Assembly: GCA_947448395.1 (NCBI GenBank)
Contig: CANFNA010000014.1
Coordinates: 1 to 35,096, forward strand
DNA: 35,096 nt
Reading direction: 5' to 3'
Origin: Chthoniobacteraceae bacterium
Lineage (GTDB): Bacteria; Verrucomicrobiota; Verrucomicrobiia; Chthoniobacterales; Chthoniobacteraceae
The position numbers and the translations under genes were made by a program. Positions within the stretch are counted from its first letter, which is position 1. Each line of letters starts with the position of its first letter. The notes under the pieces were generated by a model. It was not told the origin of the DNA and ran no database searches. It saw nothing but the letters and a program-made list of their open reading frames with translations. This document shows positions 7,782 through 15,458 of the stretch, in pieces.

Positions 7782-7797
7782 CTCAAAGCGCTTTGAG
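7782..7797. promoter_or_regulatory. Perfect 16-bp palindrome, LacI/CcpA-like operator candidate
   Basis: CTCAAAGC-GCTTTGAG is a perfect even palindrome with a central CG, in the gap between the divergent DUF5069 and metF starts, 45 bases before the metF ATG. Its core AAAGCGCTTT resembles the AAnCGnTT consensus of LacI-family operators such as cre sites. Which regulator binds it, if any, is unknown. Confidence 0.45.
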
Positions 7798-7842
7798 GAT
7801 GGCAGCGGTCTGTGTTCTGGTTAGGGTGGCATTTCATTTCCT

Positions 7843-8721
7843 ATGTTTCGCGAACAGATCCTCCAAGCTCTCAACAATCCTGGGCGCCCCACGGTTTCGG
7901 TGGAGTTTTTTCCGCCGAAGGATTTGCTGGCTGCAGGAGTGATGCTTCAAACAGCTAAGACTTTACAGCCGATGGGAATAGACTTTGCTTCTATCACATA
8001 CGGTGCGGGAGGCACTTCACGGGACACGACGCTTTCCTACGGTGGTGAATTGGTAAAAGCGGGGTTTCCTCTTATCGGCCATCTGACTTGTGTCGGGCAT
8101 GCTAGTAACGAATTGGAGGCGATTATTCAGCAGTATGCGAATGCAGGATTCTCGGGGATTTTGGCTTTGAGGGGAGATCCGCCCAAGGGGCAGACGACTT
8201 TTGAGCGGCACCCTGAAGGTTTCGCACACGCGTCTGAGTTGGTGCGCCTCATTTCAAAGGCACATCCAGATCGCTTTGCGGTGGGTGTCGCGGGATTTCC
8301 GGAGCGTCATCCAGACGCCTTAGATGATGCATCCGACATTCGATTTCTCGCAGAGAAGATTGCTGCGGGTGCGGACTTTGTTACGACACAGCTTTTTTTT
8401 GATAACGCGGATTATTTTCGATTTGTCGGAAGTGTCAGAGCGGCTGGAGTTTCAGTGCCGATTTTGCCCGGTATCATGCCTGTATTATCGCTGAAACAGG
8501 CGCGCAACTTTTGTGGATTTTCCAAGGCGCGCCTGCCCGCTGCATTAGTGGAAGAACTCGAGGCCTGCGGCGCGAATGAAGATGCGCAGCGCAGGGTGGG
8601 GGTTTCTTGGTCCGTGCGTCAAATCCGAGGTCTTTTGGAGCGCGGGGCTCCCGGCTTCCATCTGTACATTCTGAACCGCGCTGAATCGGCGGTGGAAGTT
8701 CTCAGTGCTCTTCGCTTATGA
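7843..8721 (+). CDS. metF: 5,10-methylenetetrahydrofolate reductase
   Basis: This 292-residue FAD-dependent TIM-barrel enzyme reduces 5,10-methylene-THF to 5-methyl-THF, the methyl donor for methionine synthesis. Hallmarks are SVEFFPPK with the catalytic Glu near residue 21, the SITYGAGGTSR segment (about 46-56), HLTCVG, ILALRGDPPKG with the flavin-site Asp near 107, DFVTTQLFFD near 174-183, and PILPGIMPV. Length matches bacterial MetF (about 290-300). The ATG at 7843 follows a 117-base divergent gap holding a 16-bp palindrome. The stop codon overlaps the start of the next gene by four bases (ATGA), so the two are translationally coupled. Confidence 0.96.
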   Translation: MFREQILQALNNPGRPTVSVEFFPPKDLLAAGVMLQTAKTLQPMGIDFASITYGAGGTSRDTTLSYGGELVKAGFPLIGHLTCVGHASNELEAIIQQYANAGFSGILALRGDPPKGQTTFERHPEGFAHASELVRLISKAHPDRFAVGVAGFPERHPDALDDASDIRFLAEKIAAGADFVTTQLFFDNADYFRFVGSVRAAGVSVPILPGIMPVLSLKQARNFCGFSKARLPAALVEELEACGANEDAQRRVGVSWSVRQIRGLLERGAPGFHLYILNRAESAVEVLSALRL

Positions 8722-9614
8722 AGCCTTTTCAAAAACTCGCTCAAGTCCAGTCGCCTGACGGCTCGTTCATTTCTCTGCATGAACATGATGGCGAGTATTA
8801 TGTGAAACACAATGGGCGCCAGCTCATGAGCACGATTGCAACGGTCTCGGAGCAAGTGCTCGCAGATGTGGGTTGTGGGTTTTTGAGAAACGCCCCAGCA
8901 CCTCGTGTTTTGATTGGAGGCCTCGGGCTCGGCTTCACGCTAAAGCGCGTGCTCGAGATTGTCGGCCCGAAAGCCGTGGTGCACGTTTCGGAGCTTTTGC
9001 CCGAAGTCGTCCAATGGAATCGAGAGTTTCTAAAGGGTGTGAATGGGCGCTTTTTGGACGATCCGCGCGTGGAGGTGCTCACGTGTGACGTTTTCGAGGT
9101 GCTTCGAAAGGCTGCGCGTGATCCGTATGATTCGATTCTCCTCGATGTCGATCATACTCCGGCGTCATGGGTGCAGGTTCAGAACGCGCGCCTCTACGAT
9201 CGATCCAGTTTTGGCGTTGTTCGACGGGCTCTTCGGCCAAGGGGACTGGTGGCGTATTGGTCTGCCGGCGAGGAGCCTGATTTTGTGAATCGATTTTCAC
9301 GTTCCGGTTTTCGCGTACAGACGCACGAGGCGAAAGCCTACCCCTCGGCCAGACGAGCGGTGCATCGGATTTACGTGGGCTCAGTGCTCCCAAAACCAGA
9401 TTCTGAGGAGGCGCCTAAGGCAGCGCCTCTTCAGCCTCCGAAGCGTTCATCGCCTCCAAAGCCACCGGGGAGCTCTAGTCCGAAGGCTTCACGTTTTTCA
9501 AAACCCAAGAAGGATTTGCACCCATTTAAGACCCCAGCTCAGGTTGCAGGACTGCAACGCGAAGAGCGGCGGCGTCACGAAGCTAAGGGCGGGGGAAAGC
9601 GGCCTCAGCGTTGA
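8718..9614 (+). CDS. Spermidine-synthase-like SAM-dependent methyltransferase with basic tail
   Basis: The 298-residue protein has a class I methyltransferase core resembling spermidine synthase (residues 1-222). Visible parts are glycine-rich motif I RVLIGGLGLGF (63-73), VSELLPEVVQWNREF (acidic residue after strand 2), DPRVEVLTCDVFEVL (115-129) and ILLDVDHTP (140-148). The last 76 residues (223-298) are low-complexity, rich in Lys, Pro, Ser and Arg, suggesting a disordered nucleic-acid- or protein-binding tail. The canonical polyamine-binding aspartates of true spermidine synthases cannot be confirmed, so substrate and even transfer type are open. It overlaps metF by four bases, so it is probably co-expressed with SAM-cycle metabolism. 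It converges on rfbA. Confidence 0.8.
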   Translation: MKPFQKLAQVQSPDGSFISLHEHDGEYYVKHNGRQLMSTIATVSEQVLADVGCGFLRNAPAPRVLIGGLGLGFTLKRVLEIVGPKAVVHVSELLPEVVQWNREFLKGVNGRFLDDPRVEVLTCDVFEVLRKAARDPYDSILLDVDHTPASWVQVQNARLYDRSSFGVVRRALRPRGLVAYWSAGEEPDFVNRFSRSGFRVQTHEAKAYPSARRAVHRIYVGSVLPKPDSEEAPKAAPLQPPKRSSPPKPPGSSSPKASRFSKPKKDLHPFKTPAQVAGLQREERRRHEAKGGGKRPQR

Positions 9615-9640
9615 GGCAGGGCCGCTATTGGCTCGAACAG

Positions 9641-10528
9641 CTACTGGGATTCGCCGTCCCAGATGAAGTCGGTGCATTGCTCTAGATAAGCACGGTAGTC
9701 ACTTTTGGGGAGGGCTTCTGTGAGCTTCTTAAACTGATCTTTGGTCAGGAAGCCGCGCCCATAGGCGATCTCTTCCAGACAAGCTACTTTAAGGCCCTGA
9801 CGGTGTTCGATGGCCGCAATGTAGTTGCTAGCCTCCATGAGGCTCACAGGGGTTCCAGTATCCAGCCATGCCATTCCCCTGTTTAAGGGACGAACCTGTA
9901 ACTGGCCTTTGTGAAGGTAAGTCAGATTTACGTCCGTGATCTCAAGCTCACCTCGGGGTGATGGTTTCAGCGCCCGACAAATATCAACGACCTGTTTGTC
10001 ATAAACATATAAGCCGGGAACAGCGAAGTTGCTCTTGGGCTGCTTCGGTTTCTCTTCGAGACTGAGCGCCTTCCCGTCCGGCCCGAACTCGACTACGCCG
10101 TATCGTTCAGGGTCTCTCACTGGGTAAGCAAAAACACAGGCTCCTTCTTGGAGGGTGAGAGCGTTCCGGAGGAAATCCAGATTTCCATGAAAGATATTGT
10201 CCCCAAGAATCAGAACGCTCCGATCCGCGTCCTCTAGGAAGTCTGCGGCGATAATAAACGCTTGGGCGATACCCTCGGGCTTTGCCTGAGCTGCATAGGA
10301 TAGACGGATTCCGAAGCGGGATCCGTCTCCAAGGAGATCCTCGAAGCGGGGAAGATCCTGAGGAGTGGAGATAATTAGGATGTCTTGAATCCCCCCCAGC
10401 ATGAGCGTGGAGAGGGGATAAAAAATCATCGGCTTGTCGTAAACTGGGAGCAACTGCTTGCAGACAATTCGGGTGAGTGGATAGAGGCGGCTTCCGGCTC
10501 CGCCCGCCAAGATGATCGCTTTCGTCAT
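9641..10528 (-). CDS. rfbA: Glucose-1-phosphate thymidylyltransferase
   Basis: This 295-residue nucleotidyltransferase makes dTDP-glucose from dTTP and glucose-1-phosphate, the first step to dTDP-L-rhamnose and other deoxysugars of surface polysaccharides. It begins with the signature [17 protein letters not shown] (residues 3-19), followed by [25 protein letters not shown] (with a catalytic Asp), [17 protein letters not shown], and the C-terminal [10 protein letters not shown] chose the ATG at 10528 because it begins immediately before the conserved N-terminus and gives the usual length. The open frame continues upstream to 10810, but that extension is unrelated sequence overlapping the divergent gene at 10630. 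The other rfb genes (rfbB, rfbC, rfbD) are not in this window, so it stands alone here. Confidence 0.95.
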   Translation of the reverse strand: MTKAIILAGGAGSRLYPLTRIVCKQLLPVYDKPMIFYPLSTLMLGGIQDILIISTPQDLPRFEDLLGDGSRFGIRLSYAAQAKPEGIAQAFIIAADFLEDADRSVLILGDNIFHGNLDFLRNALTLQEGACVFAYPVRDPERYGVVEFGPDGKALSLEEKPKQPKSNFAVPGLYVYDKQVVDICRALKPSPRGELEITDVNLTYLHKGQLQVRPLNRGMAWLDTGTPVSLMEASNYIAAIEHRQGLKVACLEEIAYGRGFLTKDQFKKLTEALPKSDYRAYLEQCTDFIWDGESQ

Positions 10529-10584
10529 GAAAATAGAATCGCGCCAGTCGGTGTCGGAGGAAACAAAAAACACTGAAGCTGCTC

Positions 10585-10606
10585 TTTGCTTCCGGTTTGC
10601 TTCGGG
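10585..10606. repeat. Tandem 11-bp direct repeat in a divergent promoter region
   Basis: TTTGCTTCCGG (10585-10595) is immediately followed by TTTGCTTCGGG (10596-10606), ten of eleven bases identical. The pair lies in the 101-base gap between the divergent rfbA (start 10528) and the gene at 10630. It could be a direct-repeat binding site or chance. Confidence 0.4.
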
Positions 10607-10629
10607 TTGATGTTCGGAGCATGGTTTGA

Positions 10630-11571
10630 ATGATGAAACGCCCCTACGCATCGACCGGATGGCTGCTGGTTGCCGCAGGTTTGATTTGTGGTGTAGCGCT
10701 GGGTGCTTTTTGGCCCGACGGAACACCCTCGAGTTCCATCCAAGGGGCAAAGCGTGCGCAAGATTCCGAAAGCGGAGTTCGTGCCGAAGGCTCTGAGCAA
10801 GGAGCAACACCTTCGAGCGGGACTGTCCGGCGTGATGGACTCGTTTTTGGTGGAGCCGGCGAAGAGGAGGAGCGGATCAAAAGACTTTCCCCCGATCGAT
10901 TGATTTCTCTATTTGAGAGGGTCTCAAAACTGAAAAGTGATTCGAGAAAGTACATTTTAGCCTATCGACTTGCGAGTTTTCTTGGACCTGAACAGATCCA
11001 ACAAGCCTTGAAGGCGGCGAAGGAAGACCTTGAGGATGGAGATTACGTGGCGATGCGTGCTCTCGCGCGGCGTTGGGCAGAGCTTGATCCACAGGCAGCC
11101 ATCAAGACTGGTCTGGAAACGAAGCAGTCCCATCTTTTTTATCCAGCGCTGGAATCTTGGTCGCATATGGAGCCGGGCGCTCCGATGCGCTGGGCTATGA
11201 ACGCGGATCCAGATGCACGCTTGAAGACGTTGCAGGCGCTCTTAGGTAGCCGGCTTCTAGATCAGTCTCAGTTAGAGGAGCTTGTCGCTAGATCCTCAAA
11301 TTCTGATAACCAAGATTTGAGGCAACAAATTCTCCCTTCAGCGACGATGCGTCTGGCTGAGTCGGCTCCTGGAAATGCCCTGTTTTCGGCAGGGAGTATC
11401 GACGATCCGCAACTGCGTGAACGGACCGTTCGGCTTGTGCTGACGCGCATATCTCGGTCGGCGCCGGATGTGGGACAGGCTTGGATTAACGCTCAAAAGA
11501 CTCTGACGCCAGAGCTTCGGGAGCAGTACCAGGCAATCCTTTCCAGGACGGTGCCGAAGGCGCCGCGGTAG
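10630..11571 (+). CDS. Membrane-anchored alpha-helical protein of unknown function
   Basis: This 313-residue protein is not recognised as a named family. An N-terminal hydrophobic segment (about residues 9-27) looks like an uncleaved anchor or signal peptide. It is followed by a low-complexity Ser/Glu/Gly linker (30-75) and then a mostly helical domain. Segments such as [11 protein letters not shown] and [19 protein letters not shown] suggest short helical repeats of the HEAT/TPR-like kind, and similar W-x-x-x-D-P-x-A repeats occur in uncharacterised Verrucomicrobiota proteins. It probably acts at the cytoplasmic membrane with the repeat domain outside. It is divergent from rfbA and ends four bases before the end of the convergent L,D-transpeptidase gene. 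A second ATG follows directly, so the start is uncertain by one codon. Confidence 0.75.
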   Translation: MMKRPYASTGWLLVAAGLICGVALGAFWPDGTPSSSIQGAKRAQDSESGVRAEGSEQGATPSSGTVRRDGLVFGGAGEEEERIKRLSPDRLISLFERVSKLKSDSRKYILAYRLASFLGPEQIQQALKAAKEDLEDGDYVAMRALARRWAELDPQAAIKTGLETKQSHLFYPALESWSHMEPGAPMRWAMNADPDARLKTLQALLGSRLLDQSQLEELVARSSNSDNQDLRQQILPSATMRLAESAPGNALFSAGSIDDPQLRERTVRLVLTRISRSAPDVGQAWINAQKTLTPELREQYQAILSRTVPKAPR

Positions 11572-11575
11572 CACT

Positions 11576-12190
11576 TCAACTTTGCGTCGCGGGAGATCGC
11601 GAAGCGAAGGTCGCTTTGTCTTTTTCATCCTCCCGAGGGATGGGGAGGGGTGCGTTCTCAATAAATACTCGAGCGCCTTTTCCAACCGTGTTGAAGATTC
11701 GCAACACATCGCGTGAACGCATCCGAATACAGCCGTAACTTGCCGGTGTCCCAATTCGCGATTCCTCTGGGGTTCCGTGGATGTAAATCATTCGCTCGAA
11801 AGCATTGCAGTTGCAGTCTTCCAAGCCCTTTAGCCAGAGGATTCGTGTGACAATGGGATCCCGTCCCGGCGCATTCACCGCAACAATCTCGCCAGTTGGT
11901 TGACGGCTCTTAAACTTCATCCCGAGAGGTTCCCCTTCCCCTATTTTTCGGGCGACTTCAAATTTCCCGAGAGGGGTCCGGTTGCTGCCCGGTTGATCGC
12001 CGATCCCGAATTTTGAGGTAGAGACGTCGAAACGGGCCACTTCCGCGCCTTTTTTATAAAGTGCAATCCGCTGTTCCGGAATACTCACACGAAGCACATG
12101 CGTTCTGTCGACTGAGCACGACGTCAGAAGGCCGGTGATGCACGCACAGAGTAGAAGAAGGAATCTCCGAAAAAAGAGGGCGTGTCTCAT
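11576..12190 (-). CDS. L,D-transpeptidase (YkuD family) lipoprotein
   Basis: The 204-residue protein starts with a lipoprotein signal: basic start, hydrophobic core, and LLTSC with the lipidated Cys at 25. The YkuD catalytic domain covers about residues 32-172, with RTPLGKFEVA (71-80), YIHGT with His 138, and ASYGCIRMRSRDV with catalytic Cys 154. These enzymes make 3-3 cross-links in peptidoglycan or attach proteins to it. The motif has Tyr where the typical S-H-G-C has His. The gene lies 24 bases downstream of the dienelactone hydrolase gene on the same strand and may be co-transcribed. The ATG at 12190 directly precedes the signal peptide. Confidence 0.92.
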   Translation of the reverse strand: MRHALFFRRFLLLLCACITGLLTSCSVDRTHVLRVSIPEQRIALYKKGAEVARFDVSTSKFGIGDQPGSNRTPLGKFEVARKIGEGEPLGMKFKSRQPTGEIVAVNAPGRDPIVTRILWLKGLEDCNCNAFERMIYIHGTPEESRIGTPASYGCIRMRSRDVLRIFNTVGKGARVFIENAPLPIPREDEKDKATFASRSPATQS

Positions 12191-12214
12191 GTGTCGGTCA
12201 GTTTGAGTGGTTCA

Positions 12215-13027
12215 TTAATGGCGCTTTTGAGTCGAAGAAGACTGGAATATTTCCCCGAAGAAAACCTGCATAGCATTCCATGAACGGCGTGCCGATGGCT
12301 CGTGATAAGCCGCGCCTTTCGACTTGTCGGTGCCCGCCTTTTTCTGAGTGAAGGAATGAACTGCATCCCCGTAATAAAACATCTGCCAGTCCACTCCACC
12401 GTTTCGTAGTTCGTCTTGGAATGCCGCGATATCGGGTGGTTTTACGAAAGGGTCATCTGCTCCATGCAACACTAAGACTTTCGCTTTAATGTTTTTTCCG
12501 TCTGCTGGTGTTGGCGAATCTAAGCCGCCATGAAAGCTAACAACACCGCGTACTTCGGCGCCGGAGCGGGCAAGTTCAAGAACCGTAGTACCTCCAAAAC
12601 AGAAGCCGATCGCCGCAAGATTGGATGTGTCGACATTTGTGTTCCTGCGCAGTTCCTGCAGAGCAGCGGTAGCTCGCTGGCGAAGCAATGGTCTGTCCGC
12701 CTTGTACTTTCCGGACTCGGTCGCTGCTGCGTTCATATCGGTGGGTCTCACACCCTTGCCGTAGATATCCGCAGCGAAAGCCACATAACCAAGGCGGGCA
12801 ATATCTTCTGCTACGGCGCGAGTTTGATCAGTGACCCCCATCCAGTCATGAATGATTAAAATCCCGGGTCGTTTTCCAGCGAATGAGTCGTCTCGTGATT
12901 GTAAGCCTTGAAGCACAGTCGATCCCTCACGGTATTCCACGGTCTCCGTCCGAATTTCTGCTGAAGACAAAGGGTTAAAGAAGCTGAGGCAAAGTAACAG
13001 AGGGAGAAGCAAAGAAGGCTGTTTCAT
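12215..13027 (-). CDS. Exported dienelactone hydrolase family protein
   Basis: A 270-residue alpha/beta hydrolase with an N-terminal signal peptide (residues 1-23, ending LSSAE). The dienelactone hydrolase fold is shown by ILIIHDWMGVTDQTR (56-70), the nucleophile elbow GFCFGG with catalytic Cys 143, HGADDPFV with Asp at 191-192, and GDAVHSF with His 224, forming a Cys-Asp-His triad. Members hydrolyse dienelactones or other esters; an exported version is more likely a general esterase than part of chlorocatechol degradation, since no catechol pathway gene is nearby. It is followed after 24 bases by the L,D-transpeptidase gene and is preceded by pilT at a distance of 92 bases. Confidence 0.9.
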   Translation of the reverse strand: MKQPSLLLPLLLCLSFFNPLSSAEIRTETVEYREGSTVLQGLQSRDDSFAGKRPGILIIHDWMGVTDQTRAVAEDIARLGYVAFAADIYGKGVRPTDMNAAATESGKYKADRPLLRQRATAALQELRRNTNVDTSNLAAIGFCFGGTTVLELARSGAEVRGVVSFHGGLDSPTPADGKNIKAKVLVLHGADDPFVKPPDIAAFQDELRNGGVDWQMFYYGDAVHSFTQKKAGTDKSKGAAYHEPSARRSWNAMQVFFGEIFQSSSTQKRH

Positions 13028-13119
13028 GCTCTGAAATCTTACAGCAGTTTTCAGGAAATGGAAACCAGCTGAGCCACGAGATTCGCGGTCAATTGTTTTT
13101 GGGAGGCGGTTTTCCGCGA

Positions 13120-14265
13120 TTACATTTTAGAGAGAAGCATGTGCATCGCTTGTGGGTCATTGGCGCTGTCCATGGCCTCGAGCACCGAGATGGTCCCGTT
13201 CTGGACAAGCAGCTTGAGGTGCGCCTCCAAGGTATTCATGCCGTCCTTTGTCTGGGTCTCTAGCATCGTTGAAATCTGATGAACGGCGCCCAGCCGAATG
13301 AGGTTTCCGACTGGCAAAGTATTTTTCAAAACCTCCATCGCAACACTCCGGCCGCCAGCTTGGTTCATCACAAGTCTTTGGCAGATCACATACGAGAGTG
13401 CCATCGATAGTTGGGTCGCGACTTCCTTTGCTCTTTCAGTCGGAAACATATCAATGATCCGAGTGATCGCGCCCTGTGTATCGCGCGTGTGAAGTGTGGA
13501 AAAGACCAGATGTCCGGTTTCCGCAGCCGTTAGAGCGAGAGAGATCGTGTCCCGATCCCTCATCTCCCCTACTAAAATGATGTCTGGATCTTCGCGAAGC
13601 GCGCTTTTCAGACCCGAGGAGAAGGAAGGGATGTGTCTGCCTAGTTCGCGTTGCGAAAACAAAGCAGACTTGCTTTTGAAAACATACTCGATGGGATCCT
13701 CGAGGCTGATGATTCGAACGAGGCGATGCTCGTTGATATGGTTTGCGAGAGACGCGATCGTCGTTGATTTCCCGCTACCCGTGTTGCCGGTGAGTAACAC
13801 CAACCCGCTTTGAAGTCGGCAGATATCTTGCCATACAGCTTCCGACGGAAATCCAATCTCCTCAAGAGTGGGAATTTGCGATGGAAGGGCGCGAATTACA
13901 GCGGCAATCCCGTCGCGGTCCGTGAAGACGTTGAGTCGGAAAGAGATGCTTTTCTCAGTCCACTCCCACGAAGCATCAATATCGGTAAGGGCCTCGTTTT
14001 TGAGACGAATCCAGTGATCTTCCCGAAGGAGCGGATAGATGAGCGCTTCGACCATATCTGCTGTGAGCGGGGCACCCTCGTTAATGGGACGAATATCCCC
14101 ATCATAGCGGAAGGCCGCAGGATGTCCGACTTTGAGGTGGAGGTCGGAGTAGCGCGACATTCCGCGCACAAAGTGCTTTGGATTGGTGAAGCAGGAAAGC
14201 AGGTCTGCAATCGAAAGCATTCGATCCGGTAGCGGATAAATGGGTGTTTCAAACGTGACAGACAT
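13120..14265 (-). CDS. PilT/PilU-type secretion ATPase
   Basis: The 381-residue protein belongs to the type II/IV secretion ATPase family, PilT branch. Visible elements are the N-terminal domain motif SRYSDLHLKVG (37-47), Walker A GNTGSGKST (160-168), the Asp box IISLEDPIEY (185-194), Walker B DIILVGEMRD (228-237) and His box GHLVFSTLHT (251-260). PilT hexamers power type IV pilus retraction at the inner membrane. The protein is about 35 residues longer than typical PilT, with an N-terminal extension before the SDLH motif. No other pilus gene is in the window, so PilT versus PilU is undecided. The upstream same-strand gene encodes a small coiled-coil protein 90 bases away. Confidence 0.92.
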   Translation of the reverse strand: MSVTFETPIYPLPDRMLSIADLLSCFTNPKHFVRGMSRYSDLHLKVGHPAAFRYDGDIRPINEGAPLTADMVEALIYPLLREDHWIRLKNEALTDIDASWEWTEKSISFRLNVFTDRDGIAAVIRALPSQIPTLEEIGFPSEAVWQDICRLQSGLVLLTGNTGSGKSTTIASLANHINEHRLVRIISLEDPIEYVFKSKSALFSQRELGRHIPSFSSGLKSALREDPDIILVGEMRDRDTISLALTAAETGHLVFSTLHTRDTQGAITRIIDMFPTERAKEVATQLSMALSYVICQRLVMNQAGGRSVAMEVLKNTLPVGNLIRLGAVHQISTMLETQTKDGMNTLEAHLKLLVQNGTISVLEAMDSANDPQAMHMLLSKM

Positions 14266-14355
14266 CTAGGGGAAGGGAGGCTAAGGTTTAAAAAGACGAC
14301 ATGCGGCGGCAGTCAGTTAAGAACGGAAGGGGGGATTAGGGGGTCTTTTTTGGTA

Positions 14356-14631
14356 TCACGATTGGCGGATCTTTTCCTTTTTCAATTCCGCTTCTTCTTG
14401 AAGCCGTGCCGTTTCTCTGAGGAGTTGCTGTTCGATTTGAACGGCTCCCTCAAAATCTCCGGCGCCTTTTGCTGTTTGAATTTGCTCACGGAGGAAGAGC
14501 TCCTTTTCGGCAATTTTTGCGCGGGTGACGGATGTGATCTCCGCAATTTCTGCGACCTGAGCGGAAGTCAATGTTTTGGAAGGCGTCTGTTTTTCGAGAC
14601 GTTCCATGGCGAGTTCATATGCACTTTTCAT
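14356..14631 (-). CDS. Small coiled-coil protein, conserved hypothetical
   Basis: A 91-residue, highly charged, almost entirely helical protein. Residues 20-91 carry heptad-like Ala/Leu/Glu patterns typical of coiled coils, and the segment GDFEGAVQIEQQLLRETARL recalls UvrB/UvrC-motif helices without being a clear match. The start MKSAYELAMERLEK is one I associate with small hypothetical proteins of Verrucomicrobiota; function is unknown. There is no signal peptide or membrane segment. It lies upstream of pilT on the same strand and is divergent from the HAD phosphatase gene with 47 bases between starts. Confidence 0.72.
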   Translation of the reverse strand: MKSAYELAMERLEKQTPSKTLTSAQVAEIAEITSVTRAKIAEKELFLREQIQTAKGAGDFEGAVQIEQQLLRETARLQEEAELKKEKIRQS

Positions 14632-14678
14632 GGGGGAAGTTCGTGAAAACTTTAGCGTCTCAGGTCAATCTCTCACAC

Positions 14679-15458
14679 ATGATTCGACTGCTTAGCACGG
14701 ATTTCGACGGAACCTTGGTGGACCATTTTGCGATTCCTCCGGTGGATCCGGCCCTTTTTTCGATGCTGGAGGCGCTTCGGGGGAAGGGAGTGCATTGGGC
14801 GATTAATACGGGCCGCGATTTGCCATTTGTGGACGAGGGTTTGAGGGAATTTGGATTTCCGATAGAGCCTGACTTTGTTTTGACCGCTGAGCGCGAGGTT
14901 TTTCATCGGGGTCCGGGCGGTGGCTGGCAGGACTTTGGGGAGTGGAACCAGCGGTGCTACAGAGCGCATGATGCGCTATTTGAGCAGGCATCAGAATTGC
15001 TGACTGATATTCAATGCTTTGTGGATGAGGAGCGTGTGGAGGCAAATTTGATTATGGAGGGAGGAAGGCTGGTGGGTTTGGCCTCAGAGACGGAAGCGGA
15101 GATGGATCGTATTTGCGCGTTCTTGGAGGTGGAGCGCCGACGAGTTCCGGGTTTCGGATTTATGCGGAACACCATTTGGGTGCGATTTTGTCACGAGGCC
15201 TACAGTAAAGGGACGGCGTTGTCTGAATTAGGGCGGTTAACGGGTATTGGGCCGGATGAGATATTTGCCGCGGGAGATCATTATAATGATCTTCCGATGC
15301 TAGACGGAGTGCATGCGAAGTGGGTGATGTGTCCATCAAATGGAGTTGAAGTGGTGCAGGAGGTGGTTCGTCGGGCGGGGGGATACGTTGCGAAAGGACG
15401 TTGCAGCTCTGGTGTAGTTGAGGCGTTGAACCATTTCGGCGCCCTGATCCGAGGATGA
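14679..15458 (+). CDS. HAD-superfamily (Cof-like, type IIB) phosphatase
   Basis: This 259-residue protein has the four HAD motifs: STDFDGTL with nucleophile Asp 8 and acid/base Asp 10, AINTGRD with Thr 44, SKGTAL with Lys 177, and GDHYNDLPML with Asp 200 and Asp 204. A type II cap lies between motifs II and III, as in Cof/sugar-phosphate phosphatases and trehalose/sucrose phosphate phosphatases. I start at the ATG at 14679, which places motif I at the N-terminus; the frame is open further upstream but overlaps the small divergent gene. Its stop overlaps the start of the maltokinase-like gene by four bases (ATGA), so both products probably act in one pathway. A sugar-phosphate substrate is inferred. 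Confidence 0.88.
   Translation: MIRLLSTDFDGTLVDHFAIPPVDPALFSMLEALRGKGVHWAINTGRDLPFVDEGLREFGFPIEPDFVLTAEREVFHRGPGGGWQDFGEWNQRCYRAHDALFEQASELLTDIQCFVDEERVEANLIMEGGRLVGLASETEAEMDRICAFLEVERRRVPGFGFMRNTIWVRFCHEAYSKGTALSELGRLTGIGPDEIFAAGDHYNDLPMLDGVHAKWVMCPSNGVEVVQEVVRRAGGYVAKGRCSSGVVEALNHFGALIRG

Noticed and set aside
7726-7842. Possible SAM or SAH riboswitch upstream of metF (a CAGGCTCGG string is present)
   Set aside because: The other conserved helices and the GAGGAGCGCTGC-like core are absent. Only a palindrome is clear in the gap.
10529-10810. Upstream extension of the rfbA reading frame (would give 389 residues)
   Set aside because: The conserved nucleotidyltransferase N-terminus begins right after the ATG at 10528. 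The extension has no family similarity and overlaps the divergent gene at 10630.
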